NCBI GenBank assembly: GCA_029834535.1
Contig: JAQMWT010000308.1
Location: 174,864-238,863, forward strand
Origin: Chrysophaeum taylorii
Taxonomy: Eukaryota > Sar > Pelagophyceae > Pelagomonadales > Pelagomonadaceae
DNA: 64,000 nt
Direction of reading: 5' to 3'
Shown here: positions 1 to 9,052 of the stretch, piece by piece
How the letters are laid out: each line of letters starts with the position of its first letter
Position numbering within the stretch: position 1 is the stretch's first letter
Position numbers and translations under genes: made by a program
The notes under the pieces: model-generated
The model's database searches: none
What the model saw: the letters and a program-made list of their open reading frames with translations, nothing else
Told to the model about the DNA's origin: nothing

Positions 1-598
1 CATGATCGATCGTGTCGTTGTCACCGAGGCTCCTCCAACCTGTATCCCTCAAGCCCCGCCGACGCCAAACGATCAACAAGAGCCAGAGGCAGACGCCCCG
101 CAAGGTCGGCGTCCTCTTGCCCAAGCCCGTCTTCTGCCACGTCCAGCTCTACGTGGCTCTCTGTCGATCGGCAACCCCGAGGATATACTCATCTGGGTCG
201 ACGACTCCACCCTACTCCACACGTGCTGCTCAATACCGATAAGCCCCCTCACGGCGTCTACACGCGCACTGTAGGTGAACTTACTGGGACCAGGTGAACT
301 TACTGGGGTGTGAGATTGGGACTAGGTGAACTTAGTGACCAGGTGAACTTACTGGGACCAGGTGAACTTACTGGGGTTTTTAGAGTGAACGCAAAGGCTA
401 GCGGCGTGTACGGATCAAAGCAGCTTAGATTGGCGGAGGTGAGAGCGACGAGCTCGAAGGAGAGTGGGGTGAGTGGATGTGAGCACGAGTGGGCTTACGC
501 CGAACTTACTGGGGTTAGAGATTGGGACTAGGTGAACTTACTGGGACCAGGTGAACTTACTGGGGTTAGAGATTGGGACCAGGTGAACTTACTGGCCT
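1..598 (+). mobile_element. Helitron-derived non-autonomous unit (U0), cut by window start
   Basis: Positions 12-242 encode a decayed piece of the C-terminal part of a PIF1-type Helitron helicase: 'TINKSQ.QTPRKVGVLLPKP' and 'LYVALCR' match the same region of the fuller Helitron helicase at 20.4-21 kb. From about 270 the sequence becomes an irregular array of GTGAACTTACTGG-type iterons and ends at GGCCTGCACTTG near 598, the same 3' end seen in four minus-strand units at 17.7-27.9 kb. Its 5' part lies outside the window. No intact protein is encoded. Confidence 0.75.
270..598. repeat. GTGAACTTACTGG iteron array
   Basis: The core GGTGAACTTACTGGGACCA recurs with spacers such as GGGTTAGAGATTGGGACTA. 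A gap at 380-500 holds non-iteron sequence (AAGCAGCTTAGATTGGCGGA and neighbours) that is itself conserved in the other units. The same array, inverted, occurs at 17.75-18.12, 18.85-19.23, 25.75-26.05 and 26.83-27.17 kb. Confidence 0.85.
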
Positions 599-714
599 GC
601 ACTTGTCTCTATTATAATTACATTCCGAGGTCGGGCCCGCATCTTTGATTATCACTAACCCAAAAAATTGGGGGCTGAAATGGAAATGAGACTCCCCTCT
701 GTGCGTCCCCTATG

Positions 715-1800
715 TCTGAAACTAGGCCCTAATTTCAACTAATCTGAGTCATCGATTTGTGGCGTGCTAACATTTGCGTGTCGGCTCCCCGAATCTTTGT
801 GTGGAGAAATCCGCTGGAGGTGACGTCGAAAAATGGCACAATATGTTCTAAATCGAACACCAACTTCCGAAAGCACGTGATCGGAGCAGCGCTGCGCTAT
901 CCGCACTTTGCGTCAACGGAAAGTTCACGACCTTGTTTGTCGGTCAGGCCATTTCGCGGAGGGCAAGCGGTGTTGTTGTAATCGGAGTGTGCTGTGGCAG
1001 CGTCCTTATGGTACTTCTCGCATCAGCTGCGGATCTTTATTTATGCGGCAGCGATGGCATTAGACACCGAATGCTGGTGGGAAATCGACGTTGGCTTCGC
1101 ACGACGCCTTAGCGCGAGTCTAAATCGCCGCACTGTCAACTACGAAGAAGAACTCAACGCCGCGCTTGCTAGAAATCTTGGTCAGACTCTTCTTCGACGA
1201 CACGACTACAAAGATACGGCTGGCCGCAAGCACAGGTTCGTACTGCAGCAACCCGACGAAGTTCGCGGACACCCCCCCCCCCCGACGTAATCTTTGCCAG
1301 TGCGGCGCAGGCGGAAGCCGCGGGACCAACCACCTACCCAGCTGTCAGTCCTGGGACTGGCCGATTACAACGACGTTGGCCATCCTCTCGGAGTACGGCG
1401 CCGGCGCCGGCCTTTATCCCAAGCCGCGTGCTGTGGAGGCCCCAGTCCCCGCAGCGGCCCCCGACTTCGCCACGGCCCTGGCCTCCACCGAGACCCACGT
1501 CGACCCAATACCAACAAGAGGCGGGCTCAGACGACGCCGAGCAAAGCACCTCCAAAGTCGGACGACGACACGCCGTCGCCAGCCCCGTACCGGCAACCCG
1601 AGCCCGTCACGGCTTTAAAAGCCCAAACTCCAAGCCGAGGATCACTCAACGGAGATCGCGATGCTAAGAGCGCGCGTCGGGCACCTCGAGGAGAATACTC
1701 GAGAAAGAGGACGTGAAGACCAAGCTGCAGAAGGCTGAGACCGAGCTCGCCGCCTACCACCAGGTCGACGATCTTCAAGTCGAACTACTCCGGTATCAAG
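715..1800. repeat. Dispersed repeat, copy A
   Basis: Starting at 'CTAGGCCCTAATTTCAACT' this stretch aligns by eye, with many substitutions and indels, to 43345-43905 in the same orientation. Shared landmarks are TAATCTGAGTCATC, GTTCTAAAT..CGAACACCAA, GCACGTGATCGG, GCGGCAGCGA and ATCTTCAAGTCGAA. About 400 bp of copy A (roughly 1260-1660) has no counterpart in copy B. The repeat overlaps a decayed coding region. Its class is unknown; I see no terminal repeats or transposase. Confidence 0.7.
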
Positions 1801-2030
1801 AGCTCGTGACTTTCAACGCCAGCACGATAAAGAAGCAGGAGTGCGAGCTTGCGGCGCGCTGCTGATGGAGCTCGACGCCGAGTCGAGATGGCGTCAGAGG
1901 TGCGCGTCCGGGATGCCGAGGCCCGCGCCTCGGCGGCGGAGGTGCGCGCGTGGGACGCCGAGGCCCGCGCCTCAGGGGCCAAGGCGTGGTTCTTGGCGGA
2001 GAGGTCAATGGGTCGATGAAATTATCGTGG
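994..2030 (+). pseudogene. Decayed coiled-coil protein gene of unknown function
   Basis: Three stretches in different frames look coding. Around 1055-1290 reads '..NYEEELNAALARNLGQ..' and is rich in charged residues. Around 1705-1860 reads a heptad-like 'LQKAETELAAYHQ' and 'IKKQECELAAR' and then meets a stop. Around 1885-2010 reads alternating 'EVRVRDAEARAS' and 'EVRAWDAEARAS', an Ala/Glu/Arg repeat typical of coiled coils. No single frame joins them and there is no convincing start, so I read this as a broken gene carried within the dispersed repeat. I do not recognise the family. Confidence 0.35.
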
Positions 2031-2209
2031 GGGAATCGAGGGGGAACTGGTTGAAGGATATATACTGCGCCTGTACACTTAAGCTTTTCAGTGACGCTCG
2101 TCGGGAACAGAGTCAGAACTTCAAAAATAGGGTCTAGGTCTGAACCTAGGGGACCCTCTTTTAAAAAAAGAAAAGAGGTTCTGATGATTTTTTAGCCTTT
2201 AGTGGCGAA

Positions 2210-3766
2210 ATGTTTTTTGTGGCGACGGTGCTGCTGGCGGCGGTCAGCGCGCAGAGGCTCGTTGGGACCGTCGCCACCGTCCGCAGTGGGCCGACAATCG
2301 AAGAGGCCGTTGTGGTCGACCCTGGAACAGAATTCGAGCTCAGCGACTCCACGATTGACGTCAGACCCAGCGGAGTTCGCATTGTGACGACTGGCGGGGT
2401 GGTTTCGTTGACGTTGGGCTTGGGGGTTCGGTCCGTCGAGCAGGTCTCGGGTCCGGCATCGGGTGTCTACTTGAACGAATCGACCATCGACTTTTCTCTG
2501 AATAGTGGCGATTATCTTTTCGAGTTCGAGCTCGTGGTGGCCGAGAGTTCGAGTTACGAACTCGTGGCCACCGAGACGCGTGTGGCGGTGGTCACCAACA
2601 AGACTCTCGTCTTCGAGGCCTATTTGACCTGCGATTCGGCGTCGCTTTACGCGTTTCTCGACGGCGTCCCGATCCAAAAGGATGTGTCGTACGATGCGCG
2701 GGGCATCACCGCGGTAGCGACTGACTCAGATCTTAGCTTCCACGGCTTGTTGCTCGACACGATTAAGGTTGTGACCTCAGACTTCAAATTTACCCTCGAC
2801 ACAAGAGTCAAAAGGAACAACTTATTTCCTCGATGCTTGGCGACGCCACACCCGTCTGCGGGACCAACGGTGGGGTTGCCGCCTCCGCCTCCGCCACCTC
2901 CGCCTCCGCCTCCGCCACCTCCGCCGCCGCCGCCGCCGCCACCTCCGCCGCCGCCGCCGCCGCCGCCACCACCACCGTTGACGCCAACAACGATGCCATC
3001 AGCAGGATCCCCGCCACCACCGCCGCCGCCGCCAAAACCAACAGCAAAACCAACAGGGTCCCCGCCACCGCCGTCGCCTCTGACGCCAAAACCAACAGGG
3101 TCCCCGCCACCGCCGCCGCCGCCGCCAAAACCAACAGGGTCCCCGCCACCGCCGTCGCCTCTGACGCCAACACCAACAGCATTCCCATCAGAGGGATCGC
3201 CGACGCCTTCACCTTTGTCAGCGCTGCCAACAGCGTTTCCATCAGAGGGATCGCCGTCGCCTTCATCAACGTCAGCACTGCCAACAACAGAGGGATCGCC
3301 GCCGCCTTCATCAACGTCAGCACTGCCAACAACAGAGGGATCGCCTTCACCTTCGTCAGCATTGCCAACAGCATTGCCATCAGCTCGATCGCCGCTATCA
3401 CCACCAACATCAGCACTGCCAGCAGCGTTGCCAACAGCGTTGCCATCGGTAGGATCGCCGCCGCCGCCACCACCGCCGCCGCCACCACCATCAGCATTGC
3501 CAACAGCATTGCCATCGGCAGGATCGCCGCCGCCGCCACCTCCGCCGCCGCCACCACCATCAGCATTGCCAACAGCGTTGCCATCGCGGCCACCTCCGCC
3601 GCCACCACCGCCGCCGCCACCACCATCAGCATTGCCAACAGCGTTGCCATCGGTAGGATCGCCGCCGCCACCACCTCCGCCGCCGCCGCCGCCGCCTCCG
3701 CCATCAGCGTTGCCAACAGCTTTACCATCGGTAGGATCGCCGCCGCCGCCACCGCCGCCACCACCT

Positions 3767-3804
<38 letters not shown>

Positions 3805-3871
3805 TCCGCCGCCTCCGCCATCAGCGTTGCCAACAGCTTTGCCATCGGTAGGATCGCCACCGCCGCCACCG

Positions 3872-3918
<47 letters not shown>

Positions 3919-4165
3919 TCCGCCGCCGCCACCGCCGCCGCCGCCGCCACCGCCGCCGCCACCATCACCATCACCCTCAACAACACCATCACCGTCAGAA
4001 ATGCCGACACCATTACCGTCAGAAATGCCGACACCATTACCGTCAGAAATGCCGACACCATTACCGTCAGAAATGCCGACACCATTACCGTCAGAAATGC
4101 CGACACCATTACCGTCCGAAATGCCAACGCCAGCACCATCTGCGTTACTATCATCACGACTATGA
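2210..4165 (+). CDS. Secreted hydroxyproline-rich glycoprotein (extensin/pherophorin-like)
   Basis: A 651-residue protein. Residues 1-15 (MFFVATVLLAAVSAQ) form a clear signal peptide, so it enters the secretory path. Residues about 16-215 are a non-repetitive, beta-rich-looking domain that I do not recognise. From about residue 223 to 590 it is almost pure polyproline broken by 'SALPTALPSVGSP' spacers, followed by six copies of 'PSEMPTPL' and a short tail. Such Ser-Pro/polyproline modules are substrates for prolyl hydroxylation and O-glycosylation in algal wall and extracellular-matrix proteins; that role is inferred from composition. The start is the first ATG of the frame and directly gives the signal peptide. 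The gene is tail-to-tail with the glycosyltransferase at 4358-5668, 192 bp away. Long open frames on both strands across the CCG tract are artefacts of the repeat. Confidence 0.75.
2878..3975. repeat. CCG/CCX trinucleotide tract encoding polyproline
   Basis: Over 1 kb of nearly uninterrupted CCN codons, mostly CCG and CCA with CCT, interrupted by recurring ~45-bp spacers encoding Ser-Ala-Leu-Pro-Thr. The longest pure runs are at 3740-3820 and 3855-3960. Slippage makes the length of this tract likely to vary between alleles. Confidence 0.95.
3992..4135. repeat. 24-bp minisatellite, six copies
   Basis: Unit CCGTCAGAAATGCCGACACC plus four more bases, encoding Pro-Ser-Glu-Met-Pro-Thr-Pro-Leu. 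Five copies are near identical; the last one diverges (CCGTCCGAAATGCC). It lies inside the Hyp-rich protein gene. Confidence 0.95.
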
Positions 4166-4357
4166 TGAGCAGCCTCGCGTCGTTGCCATCAACCACAGCC
4201 ACGCCCCGGCACCATAATATTATACGCCACCTTGATTACTCCTACCAACTGCAGCGACAGCACCTCGGCCGCCGTCAGTATCCAACCACCAACAACAAGC
4301 TGCTGCTTTTTAGTACGCACAATAACCTTCAGCGGGAACGACCGCCGGTTAGATATA

Positions 4358-5668
4358 CTACTCTAGTTTGGTGGTGGCATCGGGGCCACAGTAGGGCGAC
4401 TCGAATCGGTTGACGGCCGCGGAAGCAGCGGGGTCGTCGGGGCTGCTATTCTCATCGTCCGCCTCCTGCTTGTCGCGTGCCGCCGGCGAAACGTAGTAGA
4501 TGGGATGGAGGTCCCCGGAGTGGGTGGACTGGACGTGGCACTTGTGGACTTTGGCGGGAAACTTTTCCCGAAAGCGCGCGAGGTTGAGGTGTGCTCGATG
4601 GTCGCGAGTGCCCGTCTCGATTCCGCCAAAGGTAACCATGCCGTTCGAGACCGTGGTGTGCTGGTAGGTGAAGTCGATGTAGCGTTTTCGCTTTGTTTTG
4701 GGCATGTAGAGCTTGATGGCTGCGGTCTGAAAGATGAGGTCGTTGCAGCGTCGCGAGAAGATGAGATTGCTCCTGTCGAAGGCGGAAATCATGCGAGCAA
4801 CCTTTGGCGCGAACCACCAGTCGATCTGAGTGACGAACCAGTTGTTGTAGTACCCGAGTCTCCCCGGACCCTGGCAATACCAGGAGACCATGGGCGGCTT
4901 GTCCTCTTCGGGGGGCTGGTGGGCTTTTCTTAGCGCCGCCCGCAGCGCCTCGCGCATCGAGGGGTGTCGGCAGTGGCGCGGCCAAGTTCCACAAAATTTG
5001 ATGACGTGTTTGGATTGTTCGTCGAGTTCGACCGGTTCTTCGGTTTTGGCAGAAAACGAGTCGACGAAGTCCCCGAAAATCGTCGGACATTCCTTCGAGA
5101 GCATTCTGTAGCCGTATAGAAGGCCTCTTCGCCTCATGTCGCCAAAAACGTTGTATTTTATAGGACTCAAAATAAACGAGTCGTCGTCCATGCGCATCAC
5201 CCACGAGTACCCGAGGGCCTTGAGGGTGCGCCAGATCGTGACGGCATAGAATCGAATCATAAACCTGTAGCCGGGGCTAAATTTAGACTCGGGCATCGTC
5301 GGCAGCCAAGGCGGAGCCCCCCAGCCCGTCTCCCGCGTGAGCAGGCAGAACCGCACGTTCGTCACGCCGTTCAAGGCGGTTGCATCGTGGGGCGTCAGGT
5401 CGCCCTCGTGCCACACGATCACGTCGCTCTGGTGGATCAACCGCATGTTATGTCGAAGGGATTCCATCGACGCGTTCAGCGTGTTCTTGTGGGTCGCGTC
5501 GTAGGACGAATGGGTCTTTTGTCCCAAGTACACGATCACGTCGCGGCTCCGCCGCGTTCCCGTGCAGAACTCTTCCACATCCGCGCCGGAGCAGCAGCAG
5601 CAGCAGCCGCCGCCGCCCCGGTGGTGGTCGGAGGAGATAAAGAAGACGAGCCATCGCAATGATAGCAT
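4358..5668 (-). CDS. GT15-like (KRE2/MNT1-type) glycosyltransferase
   Basis: A 436-residue protein resembling the alpha-1,2-mannosyltransferases of glycosyltransferase family 15, Golgi type II membrane enzymes that use GDP-mannose to extend protein-linked glycans. The recognisable core is 'SPGYRFMIRFYAVTIW', then 'YSWVMRMDDDSF' near residue 160, where the acidic DDD cluster is the expected metal/nucleotide-sugar site, then 'YNNWFVTQIDWW' and 'LYMPK' further on. The length equals the family norm (about 400-450). The N-terminus (MLSLRWLVFFISS) is a short hydrophobic stretch that could serve as the signal anchor, followed by a run of five Cys encoded by a CAG/CTG-type repeat. Acidic C-terminal tail. 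It is divergent from the dynein docking gene with only 101 bp between the starts. The family assignment is by motif memory and is less certain at subfamily level. Confidence 0.65.
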   Translation of the reverse strand: MLSLRWLVFFISSDHHRGGGGCCCCCSGADVEEFCTGTRRSRDVIVYLGQKTHSSYDATHKNTLNASMESLRHNMRLIHQSDVIVWHEGDLTPHDATALNGVTNVRFCLLTRETGWGAPPWLPTMPESKFSPGYRFMIRFYAVTIWRTLKALGYSWVMRMDDDSFILSPIKYNVFGDMRRRGLLYGYRMLSKECPTIFGDFVDSFSAKTEEPVELDEQSKHVIKFCGTWPRHCRHPSMREALRAALRKAHQPPEEDKPPMVSWYCQGPGRLGYYNNWFVTQIDWWFAPKVARMISAFDRSNLIFSRRCNDLIFQTAAIKLYMPKTKRKRYIDFTYQHTTVSNGMVTFGGIETGTRDHRAHLNLARFREKFPAKVHKCHVQSTHSGDLHPIYYVSPAARDKQEADDENSSPDDPAASAAVNRFESPYCGPDATTKLE

Positions 5669-5769
5669 TCCAATGTACTACTACTACTACTACTATCCGT
5701 TGAAAAAAAAAACGGAATAAAGTTCTACAAGTAACGCGTACCAACAACAACAACAACAACATCATCATC
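5669..5769. promoter_or_regulatory. 101-bp bidirectional intergenic region
   Basis: The only space between the start codons of the glycosyltransferase (minus) and the dynein docking protein (plus). It contains a TAC triplet run (5676-5696), an A tract (5704-5713) and AAC/ATC triplet runs before the plus-strand ATG. No TATA box is evident. Both promoters must lie here or inside the genes. Confidence 0.5.
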
Positions 5770-7431
5770 ATGCGTGACGATGATGTGCTGGAAGTACGGC
5801 AAGAGATCGAGAAAATCCAAAACACGAACGAGCAGCTCAAGCAGGAGCTCGCGCGGGAGAGTCGGCAAGCGCGACTCACCGCACAGGTGATGAGGTCGTC
5901 ACAAGAGCATCACGGCGGAGAAGTTGAAAGGTTGGAGAAGGAAGCTCAGACTTACCTTCGGAAGATCGAAATTGAGCGCAAGAAGATCGAGGTATTGGAC
6001 AAAAAAGTGGCCGAAGCGGAGAAGGCGTTGTGCGAGCAGCGGCAGCGCATGGGCGGCGTGAACGCGTCCAAGGAGAACCACGCGATGTTGACGCGACAGA
6101 TAAAAATCCTAGAAAACAGGCTGGCCAAGGCGCTGCAGAAGTTCAACGAACAGAACGCGGCCAACAAGCAGATCCGGGACCGGATCGACGAGCTGCGGCG
6201 CGAGCGGGTGGTGTACGACGGAATTTACAAAAAGTTAGAAAAAGAGCTTCACCAAAAGCGGAAGGAGATGGTCGCGATCATCGAAGATTCGAAAGTCGCA
6301 TATCAAAAATCGGACAAAGCAAGGGCGGAGTTGAAGGCGATGAAGGCGCAGGTGGCCAAGGAGAAGGAGGACTTCGAGCGCGAGTGGGCCGAGCTCGGAC
6401 GGCTCATGGAGCAAGACCGTCGAGAGCGCGACGCTCTCGCTCTTCGAGACGCGAAATCCCCGGACGCCCGCCCCCCCCGCGACGTCATCGAGGAGTCGGT
6501 CCCATCATCCAAGGAGGATCAGGCGAAGAAAGAGGAGGAGAAGAAACCCCAACCGACGCAGCAGCAGCAGCAGCAGCAGCAGCAGTTCACGCGCGAACAA
6601 ATCCAGAATTTTGAAGAAACTTTCGCGAACATAAAAGAAGCGACGGGCGCGACGAGCATCAAGGAGCTGGTGGATATGTTCCAGGATATCGAACAGAAGA
6701 ACTTTTCGTTGTTCAACTCGATCAACGAGTTGAACTCTGACATCGAGCAGTCCGAGCTCGCGATAGCCGAGACAAAGTTGGAGATCGAAAGGTATAAGGG
6801 GCAGGGCGTGTCGACCGACACGCAACGAAAGAAAATAATACGGAGCCTCGAGGAGCAGCTCGCCAGGACCGAACAGAAGACGGAAGAGTACGAAGTAAAG
6901 CATCAAAACGCGCAGAGGAACATCAACCAGCTCAAAACGGGAATACATTCGATTTTCTCTCGACTCGGCTGTGCGTCCACCAGCGTCGAGGAGATGCTGG
7001 GGAATCAGGGCGTCACCGAATCAAACATGATGCAGTACCTCGAGATCATCGAGCAGCGAACTACCGAGATCCTCCAGACCTACGCGCAGTCCCAAACCGC
7101 GAGCTCGGGCAAGGTCGACTTGAGTCAAACGTCGGCTCTCGAACAAGGGATCCTGCAGCCGGCGACGGCGCGCCTCTCGGTCCAGCCCCCTACCTGGGAC
7201 GACTTTTCCTCGGGAGACGATTCCGACCAGGACGACGACGAACGGCCTCTCACGCGCGAAGAACTCCAGCGCAAGACATTCCGTTTTCTCGGCCTCAAGG
7301 ACAACAACCTCGCCCAGCGCGCCGGCGGCGGCGGCGGCCCTTCTTCTTTTACAAAAAATGCTGCTGCTGCTGCTGTTCATACTGCATCTTCTGCCCGGGG
7401 GTCCGCGTCGACGCAGGTTCCAACCATATAA
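5770..7431 (+). CDS. Outer dynein arm docking complex coiled-coil protein (CCDC63/CCDC114, ODA1/DC2 type)
   Basis: A 553-residue, almost entirely helical protein. The diagnostic block is 'DRIDELRRERVVYDGIYKKL' followed by 'EKELHQKRKEMVAIIE' (residues about 137-175), which is the conserved core of the ODA1/CCDC63/CCDC114 family that anchors outer dynein arms to axonemal doublet microtubules. Coiled coils run from residue 5 to about 225 and again from about 275 to 400. Between them lies a Lys/Glu-rich linker with an uninterrupted glutamine tract of CAG codons (about 6559-6587). The C-terminal 100 residues are acidic and low complexity. The length fits the family (about 550-670). Its presence implies motile flagella at some life stage. 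The gene is intact and uses the first ATG after the bidirectional promoter. Confidence 0.8.
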   Translation: MRDDDVLEVRQEIEKIQNTNEQLKQELARESRQARLTAQVMRSSQEHHGGEVERLEKEAQTYLRKIEIERKKIEVLDKKVAEAEKALCEQRQRMGGVNASKENHAMLTRQIKILENRLAKALQKFNEQNAANKQIRDRIDELRRERVVYDGIYKKLEKELHQKRKEMVAIIEDSKVAYQKSDKARAELKAMKAQVAKEKEDFEREWAELGRLMEQDRRERDALALRDAKSPDARPPRDVIEESVPSSKEDQAKKEEEKKPQPTQQQQQQQQQFTREQIQNFEETFANIKEATGATSIKELVDMFQDIEQKNFSLFNSINELNSDIEQSELAIAETKLEIERYKGQGVSTDTQRKKIIRSLEEQLARTEQKTEEYEVKHQNAQRNINQLKTGIHSIFSRLGCASTSVEEMLGNQGVTESNMMQYLEIIEQRTTEILQTYAQSQTASSGKVDLSQTSALEQGILQPATARLSVQPPTWDDFSSGDDSDQDDDERPLTREELQRKTFRFLGLKDNNLAQRAGGGGGPSSFTKNAAAAAVHTASSARGSASTQVPTI

Positions 7432-8053
7432 TGATCAGATGATACGGGCGTATTTTTTTTGAAAAAAGTAGTAGTAGTCGTAGTCCCTACTCTTGCTGAT
7501 CGACGTAGCGATCCCCACCACCACCACCGGGTGAGTAGTACGACTACTTGGCTCTCCGCTCAGCCTCCCCCCAACTGATGATATGCTTACAACACGGAGG
7601 GACAACAACACCGACGACCCTGGGAAAAGCCAACCCAACATCGAACACTCGTCGTGTCGTCGTCGCACTGGGGAACATTTTCTTCTTTTTTTCTTCTGAG
7701 AGACTCGGTGCCTCGACTAGCCTGGTACGGTCACGCAGACCTAGACTGGCGAGAGTACTGCCGAGACAGACGACAGCACGTCTCGTATGCAGCCAGCACA
7801 ATCTCTGCTGCAGCACCTCAGAAAAATTAATTAACACCATACCGTCAACGAATCGGTATTACCGAACAATTATAACGAAATTCATAACACACCCCCGACG
7901 CCGGGGAAAACAAAACCACTACGTAGACGAGGGGAAAACAACCGTCATCCAATTCCATTTCCACAGCAGAGCCCTCGGCCCCTCGCTTGGGCCCAAGTAG
8001 CATTATTAGTAAGTCCCTGTTTGGCTTCGTCCTGACACACCCCACTACTAATA
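7432..8053. other. Intergenic region, no gene seen
   Basis: Between the 3' ends of the dynein docking gene (plus) and the TMEM242-like gene (minus). It contains T-rich tracts (7449-7457, 7680-7697) and short CCA/GTA triplet runs. The open frames here are short and show no family resemblance. Confidence 0.6.
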
Positions 8054-8398
8054 CTAATCCCGCTTAACTTTTTCTATGGCCTCGATGATGATGATGAGCT
8101 GACGAATCGAATCGTCGTCTTCCCCCCAGTCGCCGAAAATTTGCTTCCGTCGTTCGGGGGTCCATCGCATCTTATCGCCGAATTCGCGAATCGTAGAGAC
8201 GTCCAAGGCGAAGGCAGTCACACCCGCCACCACGGCAAAGGCCGAGCAGGACAGGATCGACGCGATGCCCAGGGCGCGGCCCGCGACGAGCGAGGCCCCG
8301 GCCTCGGAAGCGACGGGTTTCCCGATTTCGCGGCGCATGAGCGCGCGACCTGCGACAAGGCCAGCACTTCCCACCGCGATGAGCCCGAGGCCCTTCAT
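8054..8398 (-). CDS. TMEM242-like small membrane protein
   Basis: A 114-residue protein with two hydrophobic segments: residues 3-20 and about 43-66. The central match to TMEM242 is 'GASLVAGRALGIASILS', then a transmembrane helix, then 'LDVSTIREFGDKMRW', paralleling the animal pattern 'SSLALRALGWGSLY...DFRSKMQ'. TMEM242 is a mitochondrial inner-membrane factor reported to help assemble ATP synthase (c8 ring stage), so a role in the mitochondrion is inferred. Length is close to the family norm (about 140). It is divergent from the ATP6AP2-like gene, with 117 bp between the two starts. Confidence 0.65.
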   Translation of the reverse strand: MKGLGLIAVGSAGLVAGRALMRREIGKPVASEAGASLVAGRALGIASILSCSAFAVVAGVTAFALDVSTIREFGDKMRWTPERRKQIFGDWGEDDDSIRQLIIIIEAIEKVKRD

Positions 8399-8515
8399 CC
8401 AGCACTAAAGTGTTAGGGTATTATTAATTCATCAAGCTAATATTAATAATAACCCTGCAAATTCTTCAAACTCCACGCACAAATCTTAAACCCTAAATAA
8501 AGTGTAGGGTAAAGA
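8399..8515. promoter_or_regulatory. Bidirectional promoter with inverted repeat and telo-box-like motif
   Basis: AT-rich spacer between two divergent start codons. An imperfect inverted repeat pairs 8413-8428 (TTAGGGTATTATTAAT) with 8442-8456 (ATTAATAATAACCCT), one unpaired A. AAACCCTAAA at about 8488-8497 resembles the plant telo-box (AAACCCTAA) known from promoters of housekeeping genes. Its relevance in this organism is inference. Confidence 0.5.
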
Positions 8516-9052
8516 ATGTGGTTGTTCCTGATCGCGCAGAGCACGGCGACTGCCTATCGCGTCGCTGGGGAGATCGCCTTCCTCGAGACGAGCGGGTTGC
8601 ACTTCGGGAAGACCGAAGAAACGACGGCGGCGGCGCTGAACAGCTGGATTTTGCGCGAGGGTGCCGCTTCCCCCTTTGGGCACGGGGGTTTGCCCGTTGC
8701 CGACTTCTTCGCCCCCCCAAACATCAACTTCCGCGTCGTCTTTGGGGACCCTCCCTTGAATGCGACGACCACAAAACTCGCTGCGAGTCCCTACCGCGAC
8801 CTTCCGCGCGCAACGGGAGGTGATTGGAACGTCGTGGCGTACGTCCGTCGGCTCGAAGAAAGTAAAAACGGAACCGCGTACGATATTCCGGAAATACGAC
8901 AGTACCAACTCAATCTCTGGACGGCCATCGCTCTCATCTCGGTCCTCGCCGCGGCGGTCTGGGCGATGGTCAACATGAAACCGGAATATGACTCCCTCCT
9001 CTACGCGACGTTCCGAGCCAACGTCCCAAACTCACTCTCCAAACTCGAATAG
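8516..9052 (+). CDS. ATP6AP2 (prorenin receptor)-like V-ATPase accessory protein
   Basis: A 178-residue protein with a hydrophobic N-terminal signal segment (MWLFLIAQSTATA), a lumenal domain with one N-glycosylation-type motif near the end (NGT), and a single C-terminal transmembrane helix. The C-terminal block is diagnostic: 'YDIPEIRQYQLNLW', a hydrophobic helix, then 'NMKPEYDSLLYATF', paralleling the animal ATP6AP2 tail 'YPVVFN...W, helix, NMDPGYDSIIYRM'. In animals and yeast this segment sits in the Vo ring of the V-ATPase. It is much shorter than animal ATP6AP2 (about 350), lacking most of the ectodomain, as reported for many protists. Probably an endomembrane proton-pump assembly factor. 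Confidence 0.65.
   Translation: MWLFLIAQSTATAYRVAGEIAFLETSGLHFGKTEETTAAALNSWILREGAASPFGHGGLPVADFFAPPNINFRVVFGDPPLNATTTKLAASPYRDLPRATGGDWNVVAYVRRLEESKNGTAYDIPEIRQYQLNLWTAIALISVLAAAVWAMVNMKPEYDSLLYATFRANVPNSLSKLE

Noticed and set aside
2808-4413. Long alanine-rich frames on the minus strand (2808-4202) and in another plus frame (2833-4413)
   Set aside because: They arise only because the CCG/CCN tract is open in several frames; the frame at 2210-4165 alone has a signal peptide and a non-repetitive domain.
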